Notes: generated from the sequence alone by a model not told the origin. A stretch of 15,000 bases of DNA from Chrysomallon squamiferum (GCA_012295275.1 CM022675.1:5328203-5343202), one strand, 5' to 3'; numbered from the stretch's first letter, positions 1-8,216 are shown. Translations and numbers: made by a program.

Positions 1-11
1 CAGAATATTGG

Positions 12-72
<61 letters not shown>

Positions 73-150
73 AGAGACTGATAGAAAGAGAGAAAGACAG
101 GTCCAGAAATACTGAGTTGTAGAGAGAAACAGAAAGAGAGATATTGGTTT

Positions 151-186
<36 letters not shown>

Positions 187-196
187 ATAAACATAC

Positions 197-248
<52 letters not shown>

Positions 249-250
249 AT
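1..250. repeat. CA, poly-T and ATT microsatellites
   Basis: A near-perfect (CA)n spans about 14-69 and is followed by degenerate GA-rich DNA. A poly-T of 29 nt lies at 154-182, and (ATT)n at about 196-247. Translated frames here are homopolymer artefacts. 250-480 is plain AT-rich DNA with no supported feature. Confidence 0.95.
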
Positions 251-486
251 TTACGACGATGATGATGAAGTTAGTTATGAATACACATACAATTCATTCA
301 TGATGCAATACTTTAAAGCAGTTATTCATTGGACAAGATGGTTTCTTTGTCCTTACCATATAAATACATCGTGAGATGTGTTTTATTCTAAACACGTCAA
401 ACTGTGTGAGGACAAAGCTTCTTTTCTGAGTGTCACAAAAAACAAGGTAGGTTCACGCTATATTACTTCAGTTAATATATTTGTAA

Positions 487-879
487 TCATTTTTGTACGT
501 TTGCTTGCAGCTGATTTTGACAACAGAAGCCAATTCCCTGGCTTGAAGGCAACTTTCTGGTGGTGTTGCCACTGCGGTAGATCTCTTCATGGAAGGCGTG
601 TCTACTTGCCGAATATATTCGATGGAAGACCCGAATGTCTTCTTTTCTATGGAGGTAAGTATCTCCTGCACAACTCTGGTAATTCACACTGATTTTAAGA
701 TACTTAAAACCTAACTTACCACGACCGGTGCTACCGCATATTTTGTCCGAGTTGTCTTTATTCGACAAAACCCATTCCACTAATTGCCTTTCGTTCTTTG
801 CTTCACTGGTCGTGATCAGAGTCTCTATAATATCTGTGAACTTACACAAGTTTTCGTTTAGTTTTAACTTCTTTCTCAC
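487..879 (-). CDS. Candidate minus-strand coding block, unknown protein (competes with 511-654 +)
   Basis: One minus-strand frame is open for 130 codons from an ATG at 877-879. It contains TDIIETLITTSEAKNERQLV and EWVLSNKDNSDKICGSTGRG. A consensus minus donor (CGTG|gtaagttagg, near 724) and an acceptor ending GTTGTGCAG (near 671) would remove an in-frame intron of about 54 nt and join to DTYLHRKEDIRVFHRIYSAS and beyond. Composition is non-repetitive and retains CpG, unlike its flanks. I recognise no domain, and the opposite strand carries a competing exon. At most one of the two is likely real. Confidence 0.25.
   Translation of the reverse strand: MRKKLKLNENLCKFTDIIETLITTSEAKNERQLVEWVLSNKDNSDKICGSTGRGKLGFKYLKISVNYQSCAGDTYLHRKEDIRVFHRIYSASRHAFHEEIYRSGNTTRKLPSSQGIGFCCQNQLQANVQK
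511..654 (+). CDS. Candidate internal exon, unknown protein (strand uncertain)
   Basis: A strong acceptor (TTTGCTTGCAG at 500-510) and a consensus donor (GGAG|gtaagtat) bound a 144-nt stretch open in one forward frame, phase 1 at both ends, which is typical of extracellular modules. It would encode 48 residues including DFDNRSQFPGLK, FWWCCHCGRSLHGRR and PECLLFYGG, with four cysteines. I do not recognise a domain. The complementary strand is also open here and has plausible splice sites, so the strand is not settled. Confidence 0.35.
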
Positions 880-887
880 TTCCCCTA

Positions 888-971
<84 letters not shown>

Positions 972-984
972 ACTTCCCTATCGT

Positions 985-1019
<35 letters not shown>

Positions 1020-1138
1020 TTCCCTATCGTTCTCTCTCTGTCTCTCTCTCACTTCCCCTATCGTTCTCTCTCTCTTTCTCTCTCTCTCTCTTTCCCTAAG
1101 AGGTAGGTTTAAAATAAGAAAAAAAAAAAAAAAAAAAA
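872..1138. repeat. (CT)n array with repeated TTCCCTATCGTTCT spacer, then poly-A
   Basis: Pure CT dinucleotides run from 891 to 961. Further CT blocks follow, separated by near-identical spacers of the form CACTTCCC(C)TATCGTT (four spacer copies, near 877, 972, 1020 and 1053). This makes a compound minisatellite grown from a microsatellite. It ends near 1099, with a poly-A run at about 1119-1138. Confidence 0.9.
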
Positions 1139-1860
1139 GAAAAGAAAATAAGGTGAAGTACTACTAGCTCAGTTGTTGATGTATTTACCTCTAAACCTTC
1201 AGTTAGAAGAATATTATAATTATATGCTATCTACGTTTTAGATAGATTATACACTTACTATATTTTAATATGTAAAAATCGAATGATTCCTTTGGCGTGT
1301 CTTTGAAAACAACGGGTTAGTAATTCTGGAGAAAACTGGAGGTAGGTAATGTATTTTGGGAGGATTTTTTTTTGTTTCTTTCTTTCATATTTTTTTATGT
1401 TTTCTTTTCCTTTTTGCTTTTTGTTGTTTTGTTTCGTTGATTTCCCAGTTTCTTTTCTAGCTTTTTTTTATTTTATTTTGCTGGATTCATTATCTGTACT
1501 GTTCTTATCATTATCATTATTCTTATTTTCCTCTGTTATTATTGTTTATATCTTTATCATTGTTATCATCGTTATCATTATCTTCACTGTTATTTCTGTC
1601 ATTATTTTTAATATTGCTGTTTATTTCTTTCTATTTTTTAATGACGTGCATTGTAACTTTTGCTGTTACATCATATATTTCCTTCTACAGGTATCGAGTT
1701 CGCTCCATTCCTGGTTTAAACTGGATTTTGTTATTCTGTTATTAGAATCAGCTGTTAATTAAGGTAAATATAGAAGTATATTTATCTGTGTTTAGTTTCG
1801 TATTATGCATGTTCATTGCATGTTGATTTAATTTTGCTGTTATTTTATTGTTAGAAATAT
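1139..1860. other. AT- and T-rich low-complexity DNA, no supported gene
   Basis: The region holds degenerate T-rich, ATT and ATC stretches (notably 1365-1640). The short segment after TTTCCTTCTACAG (ending 1690) has an acceptor-like start and a gtaaat at 1764, but all frames stop quickly, so no coding exon is claimed. TAGCTCAGTTG at about 1166-1176 resembles a tRNA A-box, without a matching B-box. Confidence 0.6.
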
Positions 1861-1864
1861 ATGG

Positions 1865-1865
<1 letters not shown>

Positions 1866-1909
<44 letters not shown>

Positions 1910-2175
1910 TCTCTTTCACCGTCTTTCTGTCTCTACTTGTCTCTCTCTCACTCACTCTCTCTCTCTGTTGCCCTCTTTCTGTCCCTCTCTTTTTTCTTTC
2001 TCTCTCCTCTCTTTCTCCATTTGACTTTGTCTTTCTCTCTCTCCCTCTATTTCCCTCTATCTTTCTTTCTTTCCTTTTTAGTCAACATCTTTATAGAAGT
2101 CAATAAGTGTAACTTGGTATCTGTCTCCCCGCCAGAGTGTCCTTCTTTCTCTCTCTCGGTTCATCCATCCACCCA

Positions 2176-2240
<65 letters not shown>

Positions 2241-2400
2241 GCTTCCATCCATCCGTTTATCCATGTACCCAACGAAACTATTCTTCTTTCTCTAAATATT
2301 TCTTTCTTTCTTTCTGTCCGTCTGTCTGGTTACCTGTTATTTCTATACTTTTGTATCTTTACACTCATGTTTTATTATTTATTTATTTATTTATTTTTTA
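1866..2400. repeat. CT-rich, TCTG/TCTA and TTTA repeats
   Basis: A degenerate CT tract (about 1866-2080) is followed by compound (TCTG)n(TCTA)n at about 2176-2240 and (ATTT)n at about 2375-2398. Long Ser/Leu-rich frames are repeat translations, not genes. Confidence 0.92.
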
Positions 2401-2512
2401 TTACTTTTTAAGATAAACAATTAACGAATAAAAGAAAGAAGAAGTAAAAACAGAAAAAGAAATAATCTGGAAGCAAATCGACAGAGAGAGAGTATAAATC
2501 AAAAGTAAAAAA

Positions 2513-2623
2513 ATGGAGATTGCAGGATTCGAACTTCAACAATGGATTCCTCTGACACTATTTATCCTATTCATGGTTGTAATTATACTGAAAGTATTTT
2601 GTCCAAATCTGAGACGAACGTAA
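2513..2623 (+). CDS. Short ORF, possible single-pass membrane micropeptide
   Basis: This is a 36-codon ORF with an initiation context of aaaATGG (A at -3, G at +4). It encodes MEIAGFELQQW, then a hydrophobic helix of about 18 residues (IPLTLFILFMVVIILKVF), then a short basic tail CPNLRRT before TAA. The layout, with an acidic/polar N-terminus, one helix and a basic C-terminal tail, resembles small membrane regulators such as the sarcolipin/sarcolamban class in general form only; I see no sequence match to any of them. ORFs this short occur by chance in AT-rich DNA. The stretch also overlaps a B-box-like GGATTCGAAC on the minus strand. Confidence 0.25.
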   Translation: MEIAGFELQQWIPLTLFILFMVVIILKVFCPNLRRT

Positions 2624-2885
2624 GAGGAAAAAGATGGAGAAGAACAAAAACAAATGTAGCGAAAAAGAGCTGACATTACTATTATGACCATATTATCTAA
2701 TTTCTTTGCTTCAAAACATCTTTGCTGTCACAGTATAAATTCAGTGCCTTGACTTTCGATAGGTTTTCTATCAATCCGTACACCTGTTTCAAAGATAAAA
2801 AAAAAAAAAAATTAAAACTATAAAATAAAATAAAATAAAATAATGTTAAAATTCTTTGATCATCTTTTTATGTCTTTGTAATATC
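2624..2885. other. Low-repeat AT-rich stretch
   Basis: No gene was recognised. It contains a short poly-A (2798-2812) and an (AAAAT)n run at about 2821-2842. The rest is unique-looking DNA with no strong splice or regulatory signal. Confidence 0.5.
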
Positions 2886-2889
2886 GATG

Positions 2890-3095
2890 GTCTTTCTCTG
2901 TCTGTTTGTCTGTCAATCTATCTATTTAGACAGATCGATAGATAGACAGATATATATACATACATACATACATACATATACAGATACATACATAGATAGA
3001 TAGATAGATAATAGATACATTACATACATACATTCATATATAGATAGATAGATAGATAGATACATAGATAGATACATAGATGATAGATAGAGAGC

Positions 3096-3170
<75 letters not shown>
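2890..3170. repeat. Mixed CATA/GATA array and (GA)n tract
   Basis: Short TCTG/TCTA units switch at about 2928 to their complementary GATA/CAGA orientation. CATA and TAGA tetramers follow to about 3090, then (GA)n to about 3169. The orientation switch makes an imperfect inverted repeat around 2900-2955. Confidence 0.92.
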
Positions 3171-3172
<2 letters not shown>

Positions 3173-3244
3173 GATATAATATACATGAGTGTGTCTATTT
3201 TTCTGTCTGTTTATCAATCAGTTCATCTATCTAGATCTATAGAT

Positions 3245-3857
3245 TAGAGAGACAGACAGACAGATAGAGAGACAGACAGAGGATAGAGAGACAGACAGAG
3301 GATAGAGAGACAGACAGAGGATAGAGAGACAGACAGACAGATAGAGAAACAGACAGAGGGATAGAGAGACAGACAGAGGATAGAGAGACAGAGAGACGGA
3401 TAGAGAGACAGACAGACAGATAGAGAAACAGACAGAGGATAGAGAGACAGACAGAGGATAGAGAGACAGACAGACGGATAGAGAGACAGACAGACGGATA
3501 GAGAGATAGAGAGAGACAGACAGAGGATAGAGAGACAGACAGATAGAGAGACAGAAACAGACAGAGGATAGAGAGACAGACAGACAGATAGATAGAGAGA
3601 GACAGACAGATAGATAGAGAGACAGACAGAGGATAGAGAGACAGACAGACAGATAGAGAAACAGACAGACAGATAGAGAGACAGACAGAGGATAGAGAGA
3701 CAGACAGACGGATAGAGAGACAGACAGACAGATAGATAGAGAGACAGACAGAGGATAGAGAGACAGACAGACAGATAGAGAAACAGACAGACAGATAGAG
3801 AGACAGACAGAGGATAGAGAGACAGACAGACGGATAGAGAGACAGACAGACAGATAC
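3245..3857. repeat. CAGA/GATA/GAGA minisatellite with 122-bp higher-order duplication
   Basis: The array is built of short GACAGACAG and GATAGAGA blocks, often as a 19-bp GATAGAGAGACAGACAGAG unit. Segments 3611-3732 and 3733-3854 are identical over all 122 bases compared by eye. The minus strand is open in all three frames because the complementary CTGTCT/CTATCC sequence lacks stops; the resulting Ser/Leu/Cys/Val strings are artefacts, not proteins. Confidence 0.95.
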
Positions 3858-3899
3858 ATGTAGACAGTGACACAGACATAGTGACAGATATAGATACAC

Positions 3900-4120
3900 T
3901 TTGTTCCTTTGTTTGCGTTTTCGTTTTTATAGCGCAGCACCTTAACTAAACTAGTTATTAATAAAAACAAGACGAACAAATTAAAAATACAAATTTAATC
4001 TTCGTAATAAATATTTTTTTTACAAATTCGTCTCTCTGGAATTTTTTTTTTATGTACACATACCAACATACATACACACATACGTACACACATACATATA
4101 CATACACACATACGTATATA
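3900..4120. repeat. AT-rich spacer and degenerate CATA array
   Basis: 3900-4050 is AT-rich with no gene recognised. 4052-4120 is an imperfect CATA/CACA array with two TACGTA interruptions leading into the promoter-like patch. Confidence 0.7.
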
Positions 4121-4211
4121 AACCACGCCCTGTTCACGGACCAATTGATCAGGAAAAAACCAATCGGTAGCGATAATCATTAAATCAGTTCCTGGTTTCA
4201 TTGTGACGTCA
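4121..4211. promoter_or_regulatory. Promoter-like cluster: KLF/Sp box, two CCAAT boxes, CRE
   Basis: Within 91 bp of otherwise unique DNA are AACCACGCCC (KLF/Sp-type, 4121-4130), CCAATT (4141-4146), CCAATCGG (4160-4167, the NF-Y core) and a full CRE TGACGTCA (4204-4211). CCAAT plus CRE spacing of this kind is common in metazoan promoters (established knowledge). No transcript start or first exon can be assigned, so the target gene is unknown; the FReD gene lies several kb downstream on the + strand. Confidence 0.3.
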
Positions 4212-4264
4212 TTGCGATCCGAGAGAATATTTTCGTAATATTCCGTTCATGATTAGAAAGCACT

Positions 4265-4300
4265 TTCATTTTATTTTATTTTATTTTATTTTTATTTTTT
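4265..4300. repeat. (TTTTA)n microsatellite
   Basis: Pentanucleotide TTTTA/TTTAT units run for about 30 nt. The complementary (TAAAA)n occurs at about 2821-2842. Confidence 0.8.
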
Positions 4301-4387
4301 GTTTGTTCATACCTGCTTAAAACAGTAAATCAAGAACCACTTTATATTTATATGACATATTCACTTAAAAAAAAAAACCCACACACT

Positions 4388-4528
4388 TTAACTAACCTCT
4401 AACAAATTCGTCGTTTTGCTTAGAGTAACAGTAAAAGCGATCTCGCTGTTTTTCACATTCAGCTTCAAACGGGGAATTCCCTTTCCTAGAATACCGACAG
4501 AATCTTTTCGAATTTTATTGTTATTCAT
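4388..4528 (-). CDS. Short minus-strand ORF of 46 codons, unknown
   Basis: It runs from an ATG at 4526-4528 to a TAA at 4388-4390, encoding a basic peptide beginning MNNNKIRKDSVGILGKGIPR and continuing with LKLNVKNSEIAFTVTLSKTT. It lies in one of the few CpG-containing, non-repetitive patches between repeat tracts. The plus strand has an acceptor-like TTTTGCTTAG at 4413-4422, so a plus-strand exon is an alternative. I recognise no family; it may be chance. Confidence 0.18.
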   Translation of the reverse strand: MNNNKIRKDSVGILGKGIPRLKLNVKNSEIAFTVTLSKTTNLLEVS

Positions 4529-4667
4529 GTTTAAAACAACTTTATATTTCACATGTGCTTGATAGTATATAATATTTTATATATTTGGCTGAAAACCAGA
4601 TACTTTATTGTGTTTTATATATCCGATTTGAACGAGAGCACTTACAGTTTACAAAATCTGTGTGTGC

Positions 4668-4672
<5 letters not shown>

Positions 4673-4723
<51 letters not shown>
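4673..4723. repeat. (TG)n microsatellite
   Basis: An essentially uninterrupted TG run of about 25 units, followed by TTGTGTTGTTTG decay. The Cys/Val translation is an artefact. Confidence 0.95.
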
Positions 4724-4724
<1 letters not shown>

Positions 4725-4796
4725 GTGTTGTTTGTTTGTTTTTTTAAATCTTTTTAATTAAGAATATCCACAGTTATTCCAGTTTGGTTAGTAGAG

Positions 4797-5260
4797 AAAA
4801 GAAGAAAAAAATACATAAAGAACGAAAGAAAGATGATGAAAAATTATGGAAGAAAGATAGACGGAGAAAAGAAAAGAAAGAAAGAATGAGAGAAAGAAAA
4901 GTAAATAAAGAAATAATTTAAATGAATAAGAATGGAAAAAAAAAGGTTAAAAGAATAAGAAAGAAATAGAGAAAGAAAGAAAGAATGATAAAATGAAAAA
5001 AGAGAAAAGAAGAATTTAACCAACGAATGAATGAAAGCAAAATAAAGAAACGAAAGAAAGCATGAAACAAACAAAACATGAAAAGAAACAGGACAAAGAA
5101 TAAAACAGAAAGACAGAAAAGTAATAAATGAATGACTGAAAAATAAAGAAAATAAACAAATAAAAATATTATAGAAATCAATGAAAAAAAAAAAAGAAAA
5201 AGCAGAACGGACCAAAACAAATAACAAAAGGAGGAGAGATAAAGAAATAACATGTATATA
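4797..5260. repeat. Purine-rich GAAA/GAAT low-complexity tract
   Basis: More than 400 nt of A/G-rich degenerate GAAA, GAAAG and AATGA units. The long Phe/Ser/Leu-rich minus-strand frames arise from this composition. No coding evidence. Confidence 0.85.
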
Positions 5261-5748
5261 TATATATAAAATTGTATACTTATTGCAAAGCATTAATTAT
5301 TATAGCGAGATATTATTAGGTAATATATTTGTGTATCACTTGGGAATTGTATCTAATTTTCTGTTACGGGATAATCACAAAAGTATATTATTCACAGGCA
5401 TCCAGATAAGTTACACACACACACGCACACACACACACAGACACACACACACGCACACTCGCAAGAACACACACACATACATACACACACTCACAAACTG
5501 AAACATTCACATACGCACATACATATAAGGTATATTTAACCTATATACGTTTATATTCATGGATGAAATTTTCTGTATGGTACTATACAACCACAGCTTT
5601 TGTTGATATTACTGAATTCGAGTGAAACCAAGAAGCGATATGTAAATGAATATTGTTTGACCCATAGACATATTATATACACACACAAACATACGTAAGC
5701 AGGCACATACTTAAGCATACATTCAAATGGGCTGGACTATACGCGCAG
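5261..5748. repeat. AT-rich DNA with imperfect CA/CATA runs
   Basis: Imperfect (CA)n lies at about 5413-5500, with CATA decay to about 5526. 5530-5690 is unique AT-rich DNA without splice-bounded frames. Confidence 0.7.
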
Positions 5749-5760
5749 GCACACACACAC

Positions 5761-5802
<42 letters not shown>

Positions 5803-5810
5803 CATACACC
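5749..5810. repeat. (CA)n(TA)n compound microsatellite
   Basis: CA units at 5749-5763 run directly into about 16 AT units at 5764-5796, then CATA decay. Long alternating TA tracts can extrude cruciforms (general knowledge). Confidence 0.93.
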
Positions 5811-5992
5811 CTCACTTAAATACAGAGATATATCTCTCGTTACAAAGATCGGAGAAACATATTTTCCAAGTACCTTTGTTATGTGTACAAATAGAAGTAA
5901 ATTAACTGTAATGATAAACACGATGTTAACAGAAATAAAAACACGATGATAAAACTTATAAAAGTTAGGATAATGCATCTCATTCTTTTTGT

Positions 5993-6011
5993 TCTCTCTC
6001 TCGTTTTTTTT

Positions 6012-6048
<37 letters not shown>

Positions 6049-6055
6049 CTCTCTC

Positions 6056-6130
<75 letters not shown>
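5993..6130. repeat. (CT)n microsatellite
   Basis: CT repeats with a T-run at 6004-6016 and two TCGTTCTC interruptions. The TCGTTCTCTCTCT interruption resembles the spacer in the 872-1099 array. Confidence 0.95.
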
Positions 6131-6131
<1 letters not shown>

Positions 6132-6310
6132 AGTCAAAATTTATTTGTTTTCCTTTTTGTTTCATTATGTTAATTTTCTTTTTCGTATGTTTTCTATTCA
6201 GTTATTCATGCCTGACACACGTTATAAAAATGTTTACATAAACCTATGTTAAATATAGTCTGTTATTTTAATGTAATTCAGGTATAGCGTTTTATGTTAT
6301 GTTATTCTGT

Positions 6311-7134
6311 AGCTTCAGTCTATGCCACTGTTTAACATTCACATACACCACAGCATACAATCCATGAACATCAACTGTATAAAATCAGTTCACATCACAG
6401 AATAAATCCGCATATAATAATACTTCATTTATTTAAACAGTTTCATTAATTCATTCGTTCCATTTAATGTCGTTCATGGATAAAACTGTTGATGTAAGCA
6501 TCGTGTAAGATAAATTACATTTAGAAGGCGGATAAGTTTTCTTATATTTATGACATATCATCTAGATATATTTTTGTATATTGTCCATCTATACCACGAC
6601 AAAGCATGTAGAAATATTACTGTATAGCACACACCTATACTGATGTAAAGATATTGTGTTGTATTATAGTACAGCATCCATCTATACCACTGTAGTATCC
6701 ATATATATTTCTGGGTGAAATCCATCCACGTCATTATATAGGATCAAGAGATATAACTATATCATTTCCATCTTTGCTACTCATTAGTATCCGTATTTTT
6801 CACTGTATAATACGCATCTACACTATTGTAAACCATCAAGAGATGTTATTATATAGCATCCGTCTATACTATAATATAGTATTCATATATATCACTGTGT
6901 TATATCCATTTATATTACGGGGTGATATCCATCTAAACCGCTGTAAAGCATCCAGAGATATTATTGTATAGCATCCATATACATTACAATATAGCATCCA
7001 TCTATGCCATAATATAGCATCTATATATATATCATAGTTTAGTATCCACATACATTACTGGATAATATTCAGCTATCTCACTGTATAGCATCCGGACATA
7101 TTATTGTATATCATCGTCCGTCTATACCATTGTC
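6311..7134. repeat. Degenerate 23-bp minisatellite
   Basis: From about 6557 to 7134 the sequence parses into consecutive 23-bp units (a few 22-25 bp) starting AGCATCC or a variant, with a middle of ATCTATAC/ATATATAT, and ending near ACTGTAT. Examples are the consecutive units from about 6855 to 7060. A more diverged run of four or so units (AGCTTCAGTC..., AACATTCACA..., ACAATCCATG..., AAAATCAGTT...) begins at 6311. The period is not a multiple of three and no frame persists, so it is non-coding. Roughly 25 recognisable copies lie in the main block. Confidence 0.88.
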
Positions 7135-7205
7135 TGTTGTCCGTTATCTATGTCAATCCAGAAAATACTCCCCCTCCTCTGTTGTCTCCCTTCTGTTGTC
7201 TTCTT

Positions 7206-7218
7206 GTTGCCTAGCGAC
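7206..7218. promoter_or_regulatory. X-box-like RFX site
   Basis: GTTGCCTAGCGAC fits the RFX X-box pattern RYYNYY-N(1-3)-RRNRAC with a 1-nt spacer and differs by one base from the common GTTGCC-T-AGCAAC palindrome. It lies in a short unique patch (7135-7260) between the 23-bp minisatellite and a CATA array. No neighbouring first exon was recognised, so the role is unproven. Confidence 0.3.
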
Positions 7219-7317
7219 CACTGAGGTCCCGTTCTTATTATAGGATCTGAAGAGAAAACAGAGAGATTTAGAAAAACTACTGAGTTATATTTTAATATAT
7301 AAACATATATACACACA

Positions 7318-7522
7318 CACATACACATATTTACATACATACATATATACATACATACATACATACATACATACATACATACATACATACATACATACAT
7401 ACATACATTCATACATACATACATTCATACATACATACACATACATTCATACATACACATACATACATACATACATACACATACAACACGGACGCAAACA
7501 CACACACACACACACACACACG
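7318..7522. repeat. (CATA)n and (CA)n arrays
   Basis: CATA/TACA tetramers with occasional CATTCATA variants run from about 7318 to 7485, then (CA)n at about 7497-7522. The minus-strand MYVC-type peptide is an artefact. Confidence 0.95.
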
Positions 7523-8013
7523 AAGACAGACAGACAGATAAAAAGGCAGATAATGCAAATAAAAATCAAGAGAAAAGCTAAATGTAGGAGAAGGAAAGAA
7601 AGGAATAATTCAAGAAACAAAGAAGAAGAAATAAGAAAAAGCGAAAGAAAAGAAAAATAACAAGAATGGTGATTATCTAACAAAATAAAAGGAAATAAAT
7701 TTCGAGAACACTGAACAAAGACATTTTATTATTATTTTTAAATAATAATATATTTTTTTTATGTTTTTTTACATAAAAAAAAAAGAGAAGAAATATTACA
7801 TCCTTAAAAATATTAATTTAACATAAAACTTAAAACCTAAGTATAAGACGAAAAGAAAAATCGAACTTTTGTTATCACAATAACGTCATTAACATAATTA
7901 TATACTTTGCAAAAATAATTTCGCTAAAATAAGCATGATTCACAATTCGTTATCTAAGATCGATGATGACTGTGGTAAAACATAACATCACGAGAAAATA
8001 GATTAAGACTTTA
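7523..8013. other. A-rich spacer, no gene recognised
   Basis: 7523-7720 is A/G-rich with GAAA-type units. 7720-8013 is AT-rich with poly-T and poly-A runs. Nothing coding is supported until the acceptor-like TTTGCAG at 8019-8025. Confidence 0.6.
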
Positions 8014-8025
8014 TTTCGTTTGCAG

Positions 8026-8154
8026 ACAGAAATCTCTCAGTTTTATTTTAAAGAAAAAGCCATTACGTGTTATGACGTAGACTCGCAAACGACAGCGCTG
8101 TATGACGCCGATTTAGGAACTACTACAACAACGTCTGTTAAATTATTAACGATC
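8026..8154 (+). CDS. Possible additional 5' exon of the FReD gene
   Basis: After a good acceptor (TTTCGTTTGCAG, 8014-8025) the frame is open and encodes TEISQFYFKEKAITCYDVDS, then QTTALYDADLGTTTTTS and VKLL. CpG and codon use look coding-like, in contrast to the surrounding repeats. A phase-0 donor at ATC|gtatca (8155) would join it in frame to the exon at 8770, but that donor is weak, and GTs at 8070-8080 and 8136 are alternatives. It also runs straight into an (ATT)n tract. I do not recognise the peptide; inclusion in the gene is inference. Confidence 0.3.
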
Positions 8155-8157
8155 GTA

Positions 8158-8159
<2 letters not shown>

Positions 8160-8216
<57 letters not shown>
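8160..8216. repeat. (ATT)n microsatellite
   Basis: About 19 uninterrupted ATT units directly after the possible donor of the 8026 exon. Confidence 0.95.

Noticed and set aside
728-1099. Long Ser/Leu-rich forward frame
   Set aside because: The C-terminal two-thirds is translated CT repeat; the remaining N-terminal part has no recognised domain or splice support.
1166-1176. tRNA A-box-like TAGCTCAGTTG
   Set aside because: No B-box at the right distance and no cloverleaf; probably chance or a very decayed SINE.
1678-1764. Acceptor-like TTTCCTTCTACAG with a downstream gtaaat
   Set aside because: All three frames stop shortly or contain no recognisable peptide; could be a non-coding exon but not supported as coding.
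3200-3860. Possible CRISPR-like regular repeat array
   Set aside because: There are no unique spacers; units are simple tetranucleotide mixtures in a clearly eukaryotic context.
3227-3979. 250-residue Cys/Ser/Leu/Val-rich minus-strand ORF
   Set aside because: It is translation of the CAGA/GATA minisatellite; all three frames are equally open, so it is not selected coding sequence.
4844-5293. 149-residue Phe/Ser-rich minus-strand ORF with membrane-like segments
   Set aside because: It arises from an A/G-rich low-complexity tract; hydrophobicity follows from TTT/TTC/CTT codons.
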